Source: an uncultured Gammaproteobacteria bacterium (GTDB lineage: Bacteria; Pseudomonadota; Gammaproteobacteria; Pseudomonadales; Pseudohongiellaceae). Taken from it: a DNA stretch of 33,180 bases. Positions 8,925-16,694 of the stretch are shown in pieces. Each line of letters opens with the position of its first letter. Within the stretch, counting starts at the first letter, position 1. Made by a program: the position numbers and the translations under genes. The stretch spans positions 1 through 33,180 of the forward strand of contig CAISOD010000243.1 in assembly GCA_903887045.1 (NCBI GenBank). The letters are read 5' to 3'. Below the pieces are notes generated by a model. It made no database searches, was not told where the DNA came from, and was given only the letters and a program-made list of their open reading frames with translations.

Positions 8925-9773
8925 TTATTGTGGCAGGTCGGTGGCTTGTACCCACAGGATGGCATCCTGCGACAGTGGTTTGCCGTTGTATTCATTCTCA
9001 GGCCCGACCGACAGCGCAGCAAAACCCCACCAGCCGGCCTTCGGAAGCGTGAACGAGAACTGGCCATTGGCATCGGTCAGGATCACGATCGCTGCCAGCG
9101 ACGGATGGGGGGCGTCGATTTTGCCATCGGCGACGAAGGTGTTGTTGGCGACATCGAGATCATGGTTGAGATATTCCACTTCCACCTGCGTGTAAGGCAC
9201 AGGGCTGCCGTTACCGAGCACGACACCGCGGAAAACCCCGCCGGTCCAGTTGGCGTAGGTTTTGTTCAATGAGTGGATTTCAGCCGGCAGGCCGAGCGTT
9301 TCGCTCCAATTGCCGGGCACGCCGCCCACATTCACCATCACCTTGGCGAACTGCTGGATATAGAGACCTTCAGCTTCCTCAAGGTATGGCGTTGGTTCCA
9401 CCACGATCTGGTAGTCGCCGAGTGAACGCACGACATTGCGTGGCACCGTGGCTTTCCATGCACTCACCGGGCCTTGTTCGCCGGCCCATTGGATCGGTTC
9501 GAGATATCGGGCCAGATCAACCTCTTCGATTTGCTCATTGGGAGCCGAACGCTTGGCGTAGTAAAAGCGTTGCGGCTTGTCCATCGCCATCGACGGGCCG
9601 CCGTTGAAGGCGTGGGTGAAGACAAGATGAAACGGCAGATCAGTGGCGCGCACCAGTGCGGTTTGTGGCGTGTATACCACCAGAAAGTGCGCGAAAGCCG
9701 GAATAGCAACGGCGCCGAGAGCAACACCCAGCAACAATGGCAGGGCTTTCAGCTGAAAGGATCTTGGTTGCAT
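8925..9773 (-). CDS. DUF4198 / COG5266-like exported metal-transport accessory protein
   Basis: The ATG at 9773 is chosen over the TTG at 9803 in the ORF track because GAGG lies 9 bases upstream and the longer form would overlap the previous gene. The product is 282 residues. A signal peptide ends AIPAFA, leaving mature HFLVVYTP with a histidine at the N-terminus. The segment FTHAFNGGPSMAMDKPQRFYY matches the FTHPxExxxMDMxKP pattern I associate with DUF4198 (COG5266, periplasmic components annotated with nickel/cobalt transport). The C-terminal half looks like a beta-rich domain with ILTDANGQFSFTLPKAGWWGF. It probably handles a divalent metal in the periplasm together with the next genes. Confidence 0.8.
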   Translation of the reverse strand: MQPRSFQLKALPLLLGVALGAVAIPAFAHFLVVYTPQTALVRATDLPFHLVFTHAFNGGPSMAMDKPQRFYYAKRSAPNEQIEEVDLARYLEPIQWAGEQGPVSAWKATVPRNVVRSLGDYQIVVEPTPYLEEAEGLYIQQFAKVMVNVGGVPGNWSETLGLPAEIHSLNKTYANWTGGVFRGVVLGNGSPVPYTQVEVEYLNHDLDVANNTFVADGKIDAPHPSLAAIVILTDANGQFSFTLPKAGWWGFAALSVGPENEYNGKPLSQDAILWVQATDLPQ

Positions 9774-9783
9774 TGACGGAGCC

Positions 9784-10095
9784 TCAGGTGATGTCGTCGC
9801 CAAGTACAGTCAGGGCATGTTCGGCGCCGGCCTCAAACACCACCGAGAACCCGCCAGCCGGACGTTTGAAGGTAATGCTGCCCTTGGCGTCGAGCTTGCC
9901 TTGCTCCAGCACTTTGCCCTGCGCGTCCACCATGCGCACGCCAACCCCAGTGGCCGAGGCGCCATCAGAGAAGCCGCCTTCGCAGGTCAGGGTGTCATCG
10001 CCGTTGTCGAAACAGTCAAACAGCGGAGTGTGGGCAAACAAGGGTTGGCTGCTGGCCAACAACCACACTGCGGTGAATGTGCATGCAAGTTTCAT
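9784..10095 (-). CDS. Small exported protein, first gene of the metal operon
   Basis: 103 residues. The signal peptide ends SQPLFA, giving mature HTPLFDCFDNGDDTLTCEGGFSDG, again with an N-terminal histidine and a Cys pair that could form a disulfide. The remainder (VRMVDAQGKVLEQGKLDAKGSITFKRPAGGFSVVFEAG) has the strand pattern of a small Ig/transthyretin-like domain that resembles the end of DUF4198 proteins. It is 10 bases upstream of the DUF4198 start and directly downstream of the candidate Zur-like operator. A periplasmic metal-handling role is inferred from this. Confidence 0.8.
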   Translation of the reverse strand: MKLACTFTAVWLLASSQPLFAHTPLFDCFDNGDDTLTCEGGFSDGASATGVGVRMVDAQGKVLEQGKLDAKGSITFKRPAGGFSVVFEAGAEHALTVLGDDIT

Positions 10096-10135
10096 GGACT
10101 TTTCCCTCGGGATGGTCGGATTACGACTTGGACGG

Positions 10136-10166
10136 ACTATAAATGGGTTTGCTGCCGCGATGTTAA
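10136..10166 (-). promoter_or_regulatory. Candidate sigma70 promoter of the metal operon
   Basis: On the minus strand TTAACA (10166-10161) could serve as -35 and TATAGT (10141-10136) as -10, with a 19-base spacer, or 18 if TTATAG is read. The -10 lies about 40 bases upstream of the first ATG. The -35 forms half of the palindrome listed next, which is the arrangement expected for repression. Confidence 0.5.
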
Positions 10167-10175
10167 GAGTTAACA
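10161..10175. promoter_or_regulatory. Zur-like operator palindrome
   Basis: TGTTAAGAGTTAACA is a perfect 6-3-6 inverted repeat. Compared with the gammaproteobacterial Zur core TGTTATANTATAACA, both outer half-sites TGTTA and TAACA match fully and the four differing bases are in the centre. A second GTTAAC lies at 10187-10192. The position over the -35 of a metal-uptake operon supports a metal-responsive repressor site. Another Fur-family regulator is possible. Confidence 0.5.
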
Positions 10176-10243
10176 GTTTACGAACGGTTAACGCATGTCA
10201 CATCGGTGTCATTTTCCGCTGAGTGCAGTGAATATGGCCTGAA

Positions 10244-12208
10244 TCAGCTTTTGGCTTTCAACAGATCGGCCGGCAGATTGACCGAACCGGCCGCGGCCGA
10301 GCGTCGCAGGGCGAGCAGCGTCACGTCGTCGGCCAGATTGTTGTTCTGGTAGTTGGTGATGTCGAGGATCGCTGCTTCACACAGGTCGCGGTTGCTGCTT
10401 TTCAGATGCCGTTGCAAAAAAGATTTGATGCGCGGAATGCCGTAGAACTCGCCAGCAGGAGAGCGCGCTTCCGGAAAGCCATCAGTGTAAAGCAGCAGGG
10501 TATCGCCCGGTTTCAGCGTGAACTCGGCATTGCGGTATTCCTGTTCTTCCAGCATGCCGACAATGGTGCCGGTAGCATCGCCCACGTTGCTGACAGTGCC
10601 GCTCATGCTGATCAGGTAGGGTGGCAGGTGCCCGCCGTTGGCGTAGATCACCTTGCCGGTAACAATGTCGTAGCTGCCAAGGAACAGCGTGACAAAAGCG
10701 CTGCCTTTCTGGCCTTCACGCAGGCGTTCGTTGGTTTCGCGCAGGATTTCACCAGGACTGCGTCCGCTCTGCGCCAGATCGCGCACGATGGTGCGTGTCA
10801 CCGCCATCACCAGCGCTGCCGACATACCCTTGCCGCTTACGTCGGCGATGACGAATATCAGGGTTTTCGGATTCACCAGGAAGTAGTCGAAGAAGTCGCC
10901 GGCAACGTGATGTGCCGGCTGGTTGAAGGCGTAGAGCTCGAATTCCTTGCGGTCGGGGAATGGCGGAAATTCGGAAGGCAGCAGTGAGCGTTGGGTCTCG
11001 CGCGCCATCTGCAGTTCGCGCTCCACCAGTTTCTGTGCAGTTTCCTGCTGGCTCTGCAATTCGATCTGCTTCTTCAGGTTTTTCAACATGCGGTTGAAAC
11101 CCATGCTGAGACGGCCGAGCTCATCGGTGGAGCGGATGTTTGCAATGTGGGTGTCGAGTTTGCCGCGCGCCACTTCAGAAACAGCGGCTTCCAGCGTCTT
11201 GATCGGCCGTGTGATGCGCGAACTCATCACCCACACCAGAACGAAGGTAAGCCAGATGGTCAGACTGAGGCCGAGCAGGGCGATCTGGATCTGTTCGCGG
11301 ATCGGGGCAATCAGGTCGCTCTCGGACGCCAGAGTGGCGAGATGCCAGCCTGATGAGGGAATCGGGGTGTAACTGATCCACAGGTTGCCTGGCAAGATGG
11401 TGCCATCGAGGTAGAGATTGTTGACCACTCCCATGCCGCTGGCGCCGGCCATGATGCGGTCGGTGATGCGCTGGAAATCCGGGTTGACATAGGATGCCGC
11501 CAGTTCGACCAGGCCGGAGTTCAGCACCTGCACGCTATCGTAATGTGCAATGAAGCGGCCGCTGGCACTCATGATCATGAAACGTGAAGGCTCCATACGC
11601 GCCTTGAGTCGCTGGCTCAACAGATCAAGTCGCAGGTCCAGCGAAACAACGCCGATAAAAGTATCACCGGCAATGATAGGCACTGCGTAGGTGACGATGG
11701 CACGGGTGCCGGTGCCGCTGTCGTAAGTGGGGTCGCTCCAGTTGGAATCGCGGCTCATGCGCGTGCTCTGGTACCACGAAGCGCGGCCGCTGGTGTAGTC
11801 GCCGATTACACTGCTGAGATCAATGCGTTTGCGATCACGCTCGTAGACATAAGGCGCGAACAGGCGCTGATCTTCGTGCCAGGCAAAGGGTTCGAATGCC
11901 ACCCCGGCGCCATACACCAGCGGGTTGCGTGCAAGCATGTCCTCCAACAGGTGGTAGATGGCGGCAGTGTCGAGCGTGGGTTGCAGACCGAGGAAGTGGG
12001 CGGTGTCTTCGGCAGTGGCCGCGAGCGAGGCAAGATCGCTGTCGATGCCGCTGGCGAGCAGGCTGATTTCGCGCTGGTGCTGTTCCTGCAGCGTCGATAC
12101 CGCCGAATCGTAAACGCGCCGCAGTGTCAGCCCCATGACGACACCGGCAATCAACAACAGCGGCAGGATGATGGAGACAATCAGTTTCCACCGGATCGAG
12201 AAGCTCAC
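10244..12208 (-). CDS. Membrane Cache-HAMP-SpoIIE (PP2C) serine phosphatase
   Basis: The ORF track starts at 12676, but the family begins at [10 protein letters not shown]; the GTG at 12208 overlaps the cinA stop (GTGA) and has GAGGAG 8 bases upstream. The 654-residue product has TM1 (about 8-28), an extracytoplasmic dCache-like sensor (about 35-300, with [19 protein letters not shown] and [11 protein letters not shown]), TM2 (about 308-328), HAMP (about 328-385), a linker coil ([28 protein letters not shown]) and a PP2C/SpoIIE domain with metal-binding motifs [18 protein letters not shown] and [11 protein letters not shown]. It should dephosphorylate a STAS anti-sigma antagonist in response to a periplasmic ligand. 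The RsbV-like protein at 18292 is a possible substrate. Confidence 0.9.
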   Translation of the reverse strand: MSFSIRWKLIVSIILPLLLIAGVVMGLTLRRVYDSAVSTLQEQHQREISLLASGIDSDLASLAATAEDTAHFLGLQPTLDTAAIYHLLEDMLARNPLVYGAGVAFEPFAWHEDQRLFAPYVYERDRKRIDLSSVIGDYTSGRASWYQSTRMSRDSNWSDPTYDSGTGTRAIVTYAVPIIAGDTFIGVVSLDLRLDLLSQRLKARMEPSRFMIMSASGRFIAHYDSVQVLNSGLVELAASYVNPDFQRITDRIMAGASGMGVVNNLYLDGTILPGNLWISYTPIPSSGWHLATLASESDLIAPIREQIQIALLGLSLTIWLTFVLVWVMSSRITRPIKTLEAAVSEVARGKLDTHIANIRSTDELGRLSMGFNRMLKNLKKQIELQSQQETAQKLVERELQMARETQRSLLPSEFPPFPDRKEFELYAFNQPAHHVAGDFFDYFLVNPKTLIFVIADVSGKGMSAALVMAVTRTIVRDLAQSGRSPGEILRETNERLREGQKGSAFVTLFLGSYDIVTGKVIYANGGHLPPYLISMSGTVSNVGDATGTIVGMLEEQEYRNAEFTLKPGDTLLLYTDGFPEARSPAGEFYGIPRIKSFLQRHLKSSNRDLCEAAILDITNYQNNNLADDVTLLALRRSAAAGSVNLPADLLKAKS

Positions 12209-13503
12209 GCGCGGTGCTCCTCGCGATAAGCGCGACCGGCGGGCACGAACGGATAGGTTACCAGCGGATCGCTGCCAAGCAGGCGCCGGCGCAACATGTC
12301 GAGCGCGACGGCGCAGCTCATTGTGCGTACCAGATTGCGTGAGCGCTGCGAGAGTTGTACCACCTGCACCCAGCTTTGAATGCGGTCGCACAGCGCAATT
12401 GCCACTGTGCCCACCGGCTTGTCGTTGCTGCCGCCATCGGGGCCGGCGATCCCGGTAATGGCGAGCGCATAGTCGCTGTCGAGCCGTGTGCGGGCACCGA
12501 TAGCCATTGCGATCGCGGTTTCTGCCGAGACGGCGCCAAACTGTGCCAGGAGGGCAGCATCGACACCCAGCAGGTGTTCTTTCGCGGCATTCGAATAACT
12601 GACAACGCTGTGCTGCAGATAGGCAGAGCTGCCGGCGAAGTCCACCAACTGGCTGCTCAACATGCCGCCGCTGCACGATTCGGCGAGCGCCAGCGTCGTA
12701 CCGGGGCGAGCCAGCAGCAGCAGGTGCACTTCTTCGGCAATGCTGGCGCAGCGGGTGGACACGATGGCAGTGCCGAGCAGCGTCTGCAGTTGTTGCACGT
12801 AGCCGTCCTGCTGCGCGATGGCAGCATCGCCACGGGCAAATATCTTGATTTCGACGTGCGGCGGCGATGGCCGGTAGCCCAGCGTGATCCCGGTCGGCAG
12901 TGATAGTGTGTCTATGCTATTGGCCAGTGTTGATTCGCCATGGCCCAAAGTCAGTAGTTTGACCAGGCGCGTCGCCTCACCCCGGCTGAATTGCTGGTGG
13001 AGGAAGGGCACGAATTGTTCGCTGACCATCTGCTTGAATTCCACCGGTACGCCGGGAGTAAAGAACAGCCAGGCGCGATTGAGCTGCATGCGGAAACCCG
13101 GCGCTGAGCCGGCTGGGTTGTCGATCAGCACGGCGCCTTCCGGCAACAAGCACTGTTTGAGATTGTTGGCCGCCATCGTGCGACCGCGTTTGCTGAACCA
13201 GGCTTCAAGATGTGAGCGCCATTGCCGGTGTTCGACCAGGGCAACGCCGGCGGCGCGTGCTGCGGCTTCGGCGCTGAGGTCGTCGCTGGTGGGGCCGAGA
13301 CCGCCATTCACGAGGATGAGGTCGGCCGTAAGGCTGCGTTCGCGGAAAAGGGAAATGAGGTCGTCCATGCGGTCGCCCACCGTGCTGCGACGGGACAACT
13401 CAATGCCAAGACCCATCATGCAGTCGGCAAACCAGGCTGCATTGGTATCCACTATCTGTCCCGACAACACTTCTTCGCCGGTACTGATCATTTCGAGGAG
13501 CAT
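12205..13503 (-). CDS. cinA: CinA-like protein, nicotinamide-nucleotide amidohydrolase
   Basis: 432 residues, full family length. The N-terminal MoaB/MogA-like domain has [18 protein letters not shown] and [16 protein letters not shown]. The C-terminal NMN deamidase domain has [40 protein letters not shown] and [19 protein letters not shown]. It carries Ser where many relatives have ESCTGG; this keeps a hydroxyl residue. The family hydrolyses nicotinamide mononucleotide back to nicotinic acid mononucleotide in pyridine-nucleotide recycling. It overlaps the SpoIIE-type phosphatase gene through GTGA, so the two are translated together, although no functional link is known to me. Confidence 0.92.
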   Translation of the reverse strand: MLLEMISTGEEVLSGQIVDTNAAWFADCMMGLGIELSRRSTVGDRMDDLISLFRERSLTADLILVNGGLGPTSDDLSAEAAARAAGVALVEHRQWRSHLEAWFSKRGRTMAANNLKQCLLPEGAVLIDNPAGSAPGFRMQLNRAWLFFTPGVPVEFKQMVSEQFVPFLHQQFSRGEATRLVKLLTLGHGESTLANSIDTLSLPTGITLGYRPSPPHVEIKIFARGDAAIAQQDGYVQQLQTLLGTAIVSTRCASIAEEVHLLLLARPGTTLALAESCSGGMLSSQLVDFAGSSAYLQHSVVSYSNAAKEHLLGVDAALLAQFGAVSAETAIAMAIGARTRLDSDYALAITGIAGPDGGSNDKPVGTVAIALCDRIQSWVQVVQLSQRSRNLVRTMSCAVALDMLRRRLLGSDPLVTYPFVPAGRAYREEHRA

Positions 13504-13560
13504 TTTGCGGGGCTGTCTGGCTCAGCAGTAGACGGCAATGATAGCCGATAAGGCGAAGCT

Positions 13561-13584
13561 AGACCCGCCATGAATGGGGGGTCT
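13561..13584. terminator. Hairpin between coiled-coil gene and cinA
   Basis: On the minus strand AGACCCCCCAT and ATGGCGGGTCT form an 11-base stem with one mismatch and a two-base loop. It lies about 50 bases beyond the stop of the coiled-coil gene and upstream of cinA. There is no T-run, so a terminator is only one reading; an RNA-stability or leader element is another. Confidence 0.45.
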
Positions 13585-13631
13585 GACAGCGCTGTTAAGG
13601 AGTGGGTAAGCCGGGGGTGGGAGGCGGTGGT

Positions 13632-14495
13632 TTACTGCTTGTCCTTGGCTTCTTTCGACTCTTTCGAATCCTTCGAGTCTTTCGACTCTTTCGACTCTTT
13701 CGATTCTTCCAGTTCGGCGGCTATGCTCAGCAGACGTTTGCCGGCTTCAATCGATACGTCTTGCGGAATTTCCAGTGACCCTAGCCACTGCGCCTTGTCG
13801 TCCTCGTCCTTGCCGTTCGACAGTGCGCTCATACCGGTGGTGGTATGCAGGCAGCGGATGCGCTTGAATTTTTCAGGATCAGCGACAGTTTCATCTTTCA
13901 GCACGATGCTGCATTCGTACAGCACCCAGGTACCTTCGACTGACTGCCAGAAAAAGTCGGTGCCGTTACGGCTGGCCTTGAGCTCGGAATCGGCTTTTTC
14001 CTTCTCGGTGGTCAGATCCTTCAGTTCCTTGCGGCTCTTGACCAACGCATTGTTGAGGGCCAGGTTGTCGGCGGCCTGCTGCTGGGTCTTTTTCTTCAGG
14101 TCGGCGACCTGGCGTTTCAGGCGCTCGGGATCGAGCTGCTTGAGCTCTTTCAACTCATCAAGGGCGACTTTGAGTTCGTCGCGCGTCTTTTTGAGCTGGT
14201 TGTTGAGAACGTTGTCTTTCTTGTCGCCATCAATCAGCTGCTCGAGCTTTTCCAGCTGGATCTGCTGCCGCAGCGCTTCGAACTCTGCTTCAACGCCGGC
14301 AAAGTGATCAAACTGCCGCTCAAGATGCTCGAAATCTTTCTTGTGCTCGAGCAAATCCTCACGCAGCTTGATTTCAACCTGCTTGGATCGCTCCAACTGC
14401 TCAAGCAGCTGGATGCGCTCCTCTTCGAGTTTGGAGACTTCGGCTTTCAGGACACTGCTGGTGCGGAGTTCTTTCAGGCTTAAAACTTGGGCCAT
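13632..14495 (-). CDS. Coiled-coil protein with Ser-Lys-acidic repeat tail
   Basis: 287 residues, no signal peptide or membrane segment, so probably cytoplasmic. Residues about 10-165 are nearly continuous heptads (KAEVSKLEEERIQLLEQLERSKQVEIKLREDLLEHKK). Residues about 175-265 form a compact region (TDFFWQSVEGTWVLYECSIVLKDE... RIRCLHTTTGM) that could be a small globular domain. The C-terminus is a low-complexity ESKESKESKDSKDSKESKEAKDKQ tail encoded by a 9-base tandem repeat. I do not recognise the family. A scaffold role is only a guess. It lies alone between mlaC and cinA; no clear Shine-Dalgarno is seen before the ATG. Confidence 0.75.
   Translation of the reverse strand: MAQVLSLKELRTSSVLKAEVSKLEEERIQLLEQLERSKQVEIKLREDLLEHKKDFEHLERQFDHFAGVEAEFEALRQQIQLEKLEQLIDGDKKDNVLNNQLKKTRDELKVALDELKELKQLDPERLKRQVADLKKKTQQQAADNLALNNALVKSRKELKDLTTEKEKADSELKASRNGTDFFWQSVEGTWVLYECSIVLKDETVADPEKFKRIRCLHTTTGMSALSNGKDEDDKAQWLGSLEIPQDVSIEAGKRLLSIAAELEESKESKESKDSKDSKESKEAKDKQ
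13652..13705. repeat. Six-unit 9-base tandem repeat (CTTTCGACT)
   Basis: Six 9-base units (CTTTCGACT, CTTTCGAAT, CCTTCGAGT, CTTTCGACT, CTTTCGACT, CTTTCGATT) run without a gap and encode the Ser-Lys-Glu/Asp tail of the coiled-coil protein on the minus strand. Since each unit is three codons, copy-number slippage would change the tail length without shifting the frame. Confidence 0.9.
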
Positions 14496-14659
14496 GGGGT
14501 GATCTGGTCTGCGACGGACTGTTGGGAAGAACAGCTGGAAGCGAAATGTGATGAGATGGAAAAAGCGGCGCGAAGTCTACCATGCAGCCCGCTGTGCGAG
14601 GCAAGCTCCGACATCAGGTAATTGAGGAAAACTGTCGCAAACGCAGGATAAGAGGCAGA

Positions 14660-15304
14660 TTATTTCTCCATTTCGGCGATTTTGTCCTTCATTTGGGCGA
14701 TCAGACCGTCGATGCCGTCCTTGGTAAAAATCGAACGGTAGGTGTCACGGTACGAGCTCACCATGCTGACGTTCTCGACTTCAACATCGTAGATGAACCA
14801 GCCGTCATTGCGTTTGCGCAGCTTGTAATTGACCGGGATGTTGCCGGTGCCGGAGAGGATTACCGAGTCAACGCTCGCGCGGTTCTCGTTCACTTCCTCC
14901 TTGCGGAACTCGACGACTTCATTGGTGTAAACCTTGATGCGACCTATATAGGTACTTTCAATGGTCTGCAGCAGCAGGCCCTTGAACTCTTGCTGCTGGG
15001 CAGGAGAGATGTTCTTCCAGTTGGTCGACAGCACGCTCTGCGCCATGGCGACGTCGTCAAAAGCCCGGCGGATTTCGGCACTGATGGCGGCGCGGTCGTT
15101 CTCGAGGTTGTAGTCGGGTTTGCGCAGTACGGCCAGGATGTTTTCGACCACGGTTTTCACTGCAGCAGTAGGGGTGCCCTGGGCATGGACAGCGGGTACT
15201 GTCAGCAACAGGGGCAGCAGCAGGCCGGTGGCCAACAGCAGACGCCTGCTCAGGCCGGTACTGCGGGCAAGGCGGGAGATAGTACGAGTGACGTTAGTAG
15301 GCAT
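14660..15304 (-). CDS. mlaC: MlaC-like periplasmic phospholipid shuttle
   Basis: The ATG at 15304 has AGAGGA about 6 bases upstream and starts a signal peptide (RRLLLATGLLLPLLLTVPAVHAQ), so the 41 extra residues of the ORF-track version are rejected. The product is 214 residues, the normal MlaC size. Typical toluene-tolerance (Ttg2D/MlaC) stretches are TNWKNISPAQQQEFKGLLLQTIESTYIGRIKVY and NYKLRKRNDGWFIYDVEVENVSMVSSYRDTYRSIF. The protein carries lipid between the MlaA complex and the inner-membrane MlaFEDB transporter. It is separated from mlaA by 164 bases, more than the rest of the operon, and may have its own promoter. Confidence 0.92.
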   Translation of the reverse strand: MPTNVTRTISRLARSTGLSRRLLLATGLLLPLLLTVPAVHAQGTPTAAVKTVVENILAVLRKPDYNLENDRAAISAEIRRAFDDVAMAQSVLSTNWKNISPAQQQEFKGLLLQTIESTYIGRIKVYTNEVVEFRKEEVNENRASVDSVILSGTGNIPVNYKLRKRNDGWFIYDVEVENVSMVSSYRDTYRSIFTKDGIDGLIAQMKDKIAEMEK

Positions 15305-15367
15305 GCTGAATCCTCTGTGTTGCCAACCAGACGTGGATCTACTGGTGGTCCCGGATGATTGGCGGCA

Positions 15368-15373
15368 ATTATA
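15368..15373 (-). promoter_or_regulatory. Possible -10 box of an internal mlaC promoter
   Basis: A perfect TATAAT on the minus strand lies in the 164-base gap between mlaA and mlaC, about 64 bases before the mlaC ATG. No convincing -35 was found at 16-18 bases, so this is tentative. The rest of the gap (15305-15468) shows nothing else I can name. Confidence 0.3.
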
Positions 15374-15468
15374 ACGCCGGACACCGAATGCGGCCTTAAC
15401 GGCGGGGGCTGGGCGGCAAAATGCCAACCAGCTGAAAAAGCACCAGGTGTCTGAACGACTTGCGATCT

Positions 15469-16185
15469 TTACTGGTCGATCTTGCCTTGACGGTTCTGTA
15501 CCCAGGCACTGCGGAAAAACACATAGGGATCGAGGGCGCTCTCATAGAACGCTTCGTAGGTGTCCTGATCGAGCGATAGGTCTACCTCGGCAGCAGCCAG
15601 GTTGATACCGATGATCTCGCCCGTCACCAGATTCTGATAGAAAGGGTTCACGCGGTTGTTGGTGATGCTGCCGGCCATATCGCGCAAGCTGGTAGGGCCG
15701 TACAGAGGCACTACCAGATAAAAGCCGTGGCCGACGCCGTAGCGGGCCAGTGTTTGACCCACGTCTTCCTCATCCTGCAAAAGGCCGAGGTGGGTAGCTG
15801 GATCGAGCAGGCCGCCCAGGCCTGCAGCGGTATTCAGCACGAATCGACTGGCTTCGATGGCAGCATTGCGCGGCTCGCCCTGCAGCAGGGCACAGGCTGC
15901 CGACACTGGTGCCAGCAAGTTGGTGAAGAAATTGGCCATGCCGTTGCGCACGGGTACCGGCAGTACCCGCAGGCCGCGTGCAATGGGTTTCAGCACGCCG
16001 CGGTAGAGTTTGTCGTTGACGGCAAAGCTGGCACGATTTAGGGATTCGAGAGGGTCGGCGATGGCGGGAGCTGCGCTGGCTTCCTCGTCGAATTCAAAAA
16101 ACTCTTCATCTTCCTGCGACTGTGCAGGCAATGCGATCAGCGCGGCAAGCAATGGCAACAACTTGATAAGACCTTGCTTTTCCAT
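15469..16185 (-). CDS. mlaA: MlaA/VacJ-family outer-membrane lipid asymmetry protein
   Basis: 238 residues. Family stretches are DPLESLNRASFAVNDKLYRGVLKPIARGLRVLPVPVRNGMANFFTNLLAPV, LNTAAGLGGLLDPATHLGL and DVGQTLARYGVGHGFYLVVPLYGPTSLRDMAG. MlaA removes mislocalised phospholipid from the outer leaflet of the outer membrane and passes it to MlaC. The signal peptide (LLAALIALPAQSQEDEE) contains no cysteine, so unlike the E. coli lipoprotein it has no lipobox and is probably released by signal peptidase I. The mature N-terminus is very acidic (EDEEFFEFDEE). It follows mlaD by 37 bases. Confidence 0.92.
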   Translation of the reverse strand: MEKQGLIKLLPLLAALIALPAQSQEDEEFFEFDEEASAAPAIADPLESLNRASFAVNDKLYRGVLKPIARGLRVLPVPVRNGMANFFTNLLAPVSAACALLQGEPRNAAIEASRFVLNTAAGLGGLLDPATHLGLLQDEEDVGQTLARYGVGHGFYLVVPLYGPTSLRDMAGSITNNRVNPFYQNLVTGEIIGINLAAAEVDLSLDQDTYEAFYESALDPYVFFRSAWVQNRQGKIDQ

Positions 16186-16222
16186 AAGGGGATTCCGGGG
16201 TGGAGAGGGCGTGCCGGCAGTG

Positions 16223-16675
16223 CTACTCGCTGCTGCCGCTGAAAATGTATTTGCTGACCAACTCTTCCAGGCTAACGGCTGATTCGGTTTCAGTGATCTG
16301 CATGCCGTCGGACAAAAGATCCGGAAAGCCGCCAGCAGTCAGCTTGATGTATTTCTCGCCTATGATGCCCTGCGTACGCACGGCAGCTATGGCGTCCTCC
16401 TGCACCGGCACACCTTCATTGATGCGCAAAGTAACAATGGCTTGATAGTTGTCTGGATCAAATTCGATTTTGCTGACGGTGCCGACACGCACGCCGGCCG
16501 CTTCGATGATGCCGCCGGGGCGCAGGCCGGAGATGTTGTCGAAGCGCGCCATCAGCGTATAGCCCGGCTGCTGACGGAAGTTGCCGCCGCCTATAGTCAC
16601 CGCCTGATAGCTGAAGGCGGCAAGGCCCAGCATGACGAAGATGCCGGTGAGCAGTTGCAAGTTGAGTCTTTTCAT
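16223..16675 (-). CDS. mlaD: MlaD-like MCE-domain subunit
   Basis: 150 residues: one N-terminal membrane helix (LLTGIFVMLGLAAFSYQAV) followed by a single MCE domain (YTLMARFDNISGLRPGGIIEAAGVRVGTVSKIEFDPDNYQAIVTLRINEGVPVQEDAIAAVRTQGIIGEKYIKLTAGG). The protein forms the periplasmic hexameric ring on the MlaE permease that receives lipid from MlaC. The size is a little shorter than E. coli MlaD, with a short C-terminal helix (VSLEELVSKYIF). It follows mlaE by 19 bases. Confidence 0.94.
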   Translation of the reverse strand: MKRLNLQLLTGIFVMLGLAAFSYQAVTIGGGNFRQQPGYTLMARFDNISGLRPGGIIEAAGVRVGTVSKIEFDPDNYQAIVTLRINEGVPVQEDAIAAVRTQGIIGEKYIKLTAGGFPDLLSDGMQITETESAVSLEELVSKYIFSGSSE

Positions 16676-16694
16676 GGGGTTCTCCTTCCAAATC

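Noticed and set aside
12209-12676. N-terminal extension of the SpoIIE phosphatase in the ORF track
   Set aside because: It lies wholly inside cinA in another frame, has Arg/Cys-rich shadow composition, and the GTG at 12208 has a good ribosome site and a normal start of the family.
13652-13705. CRISPR-like array
   Set aside because: Units are 9 bases with no spacers and lie inside a coding frame; it is a coding microsatellite. No CRISPR array was found elsewhere.
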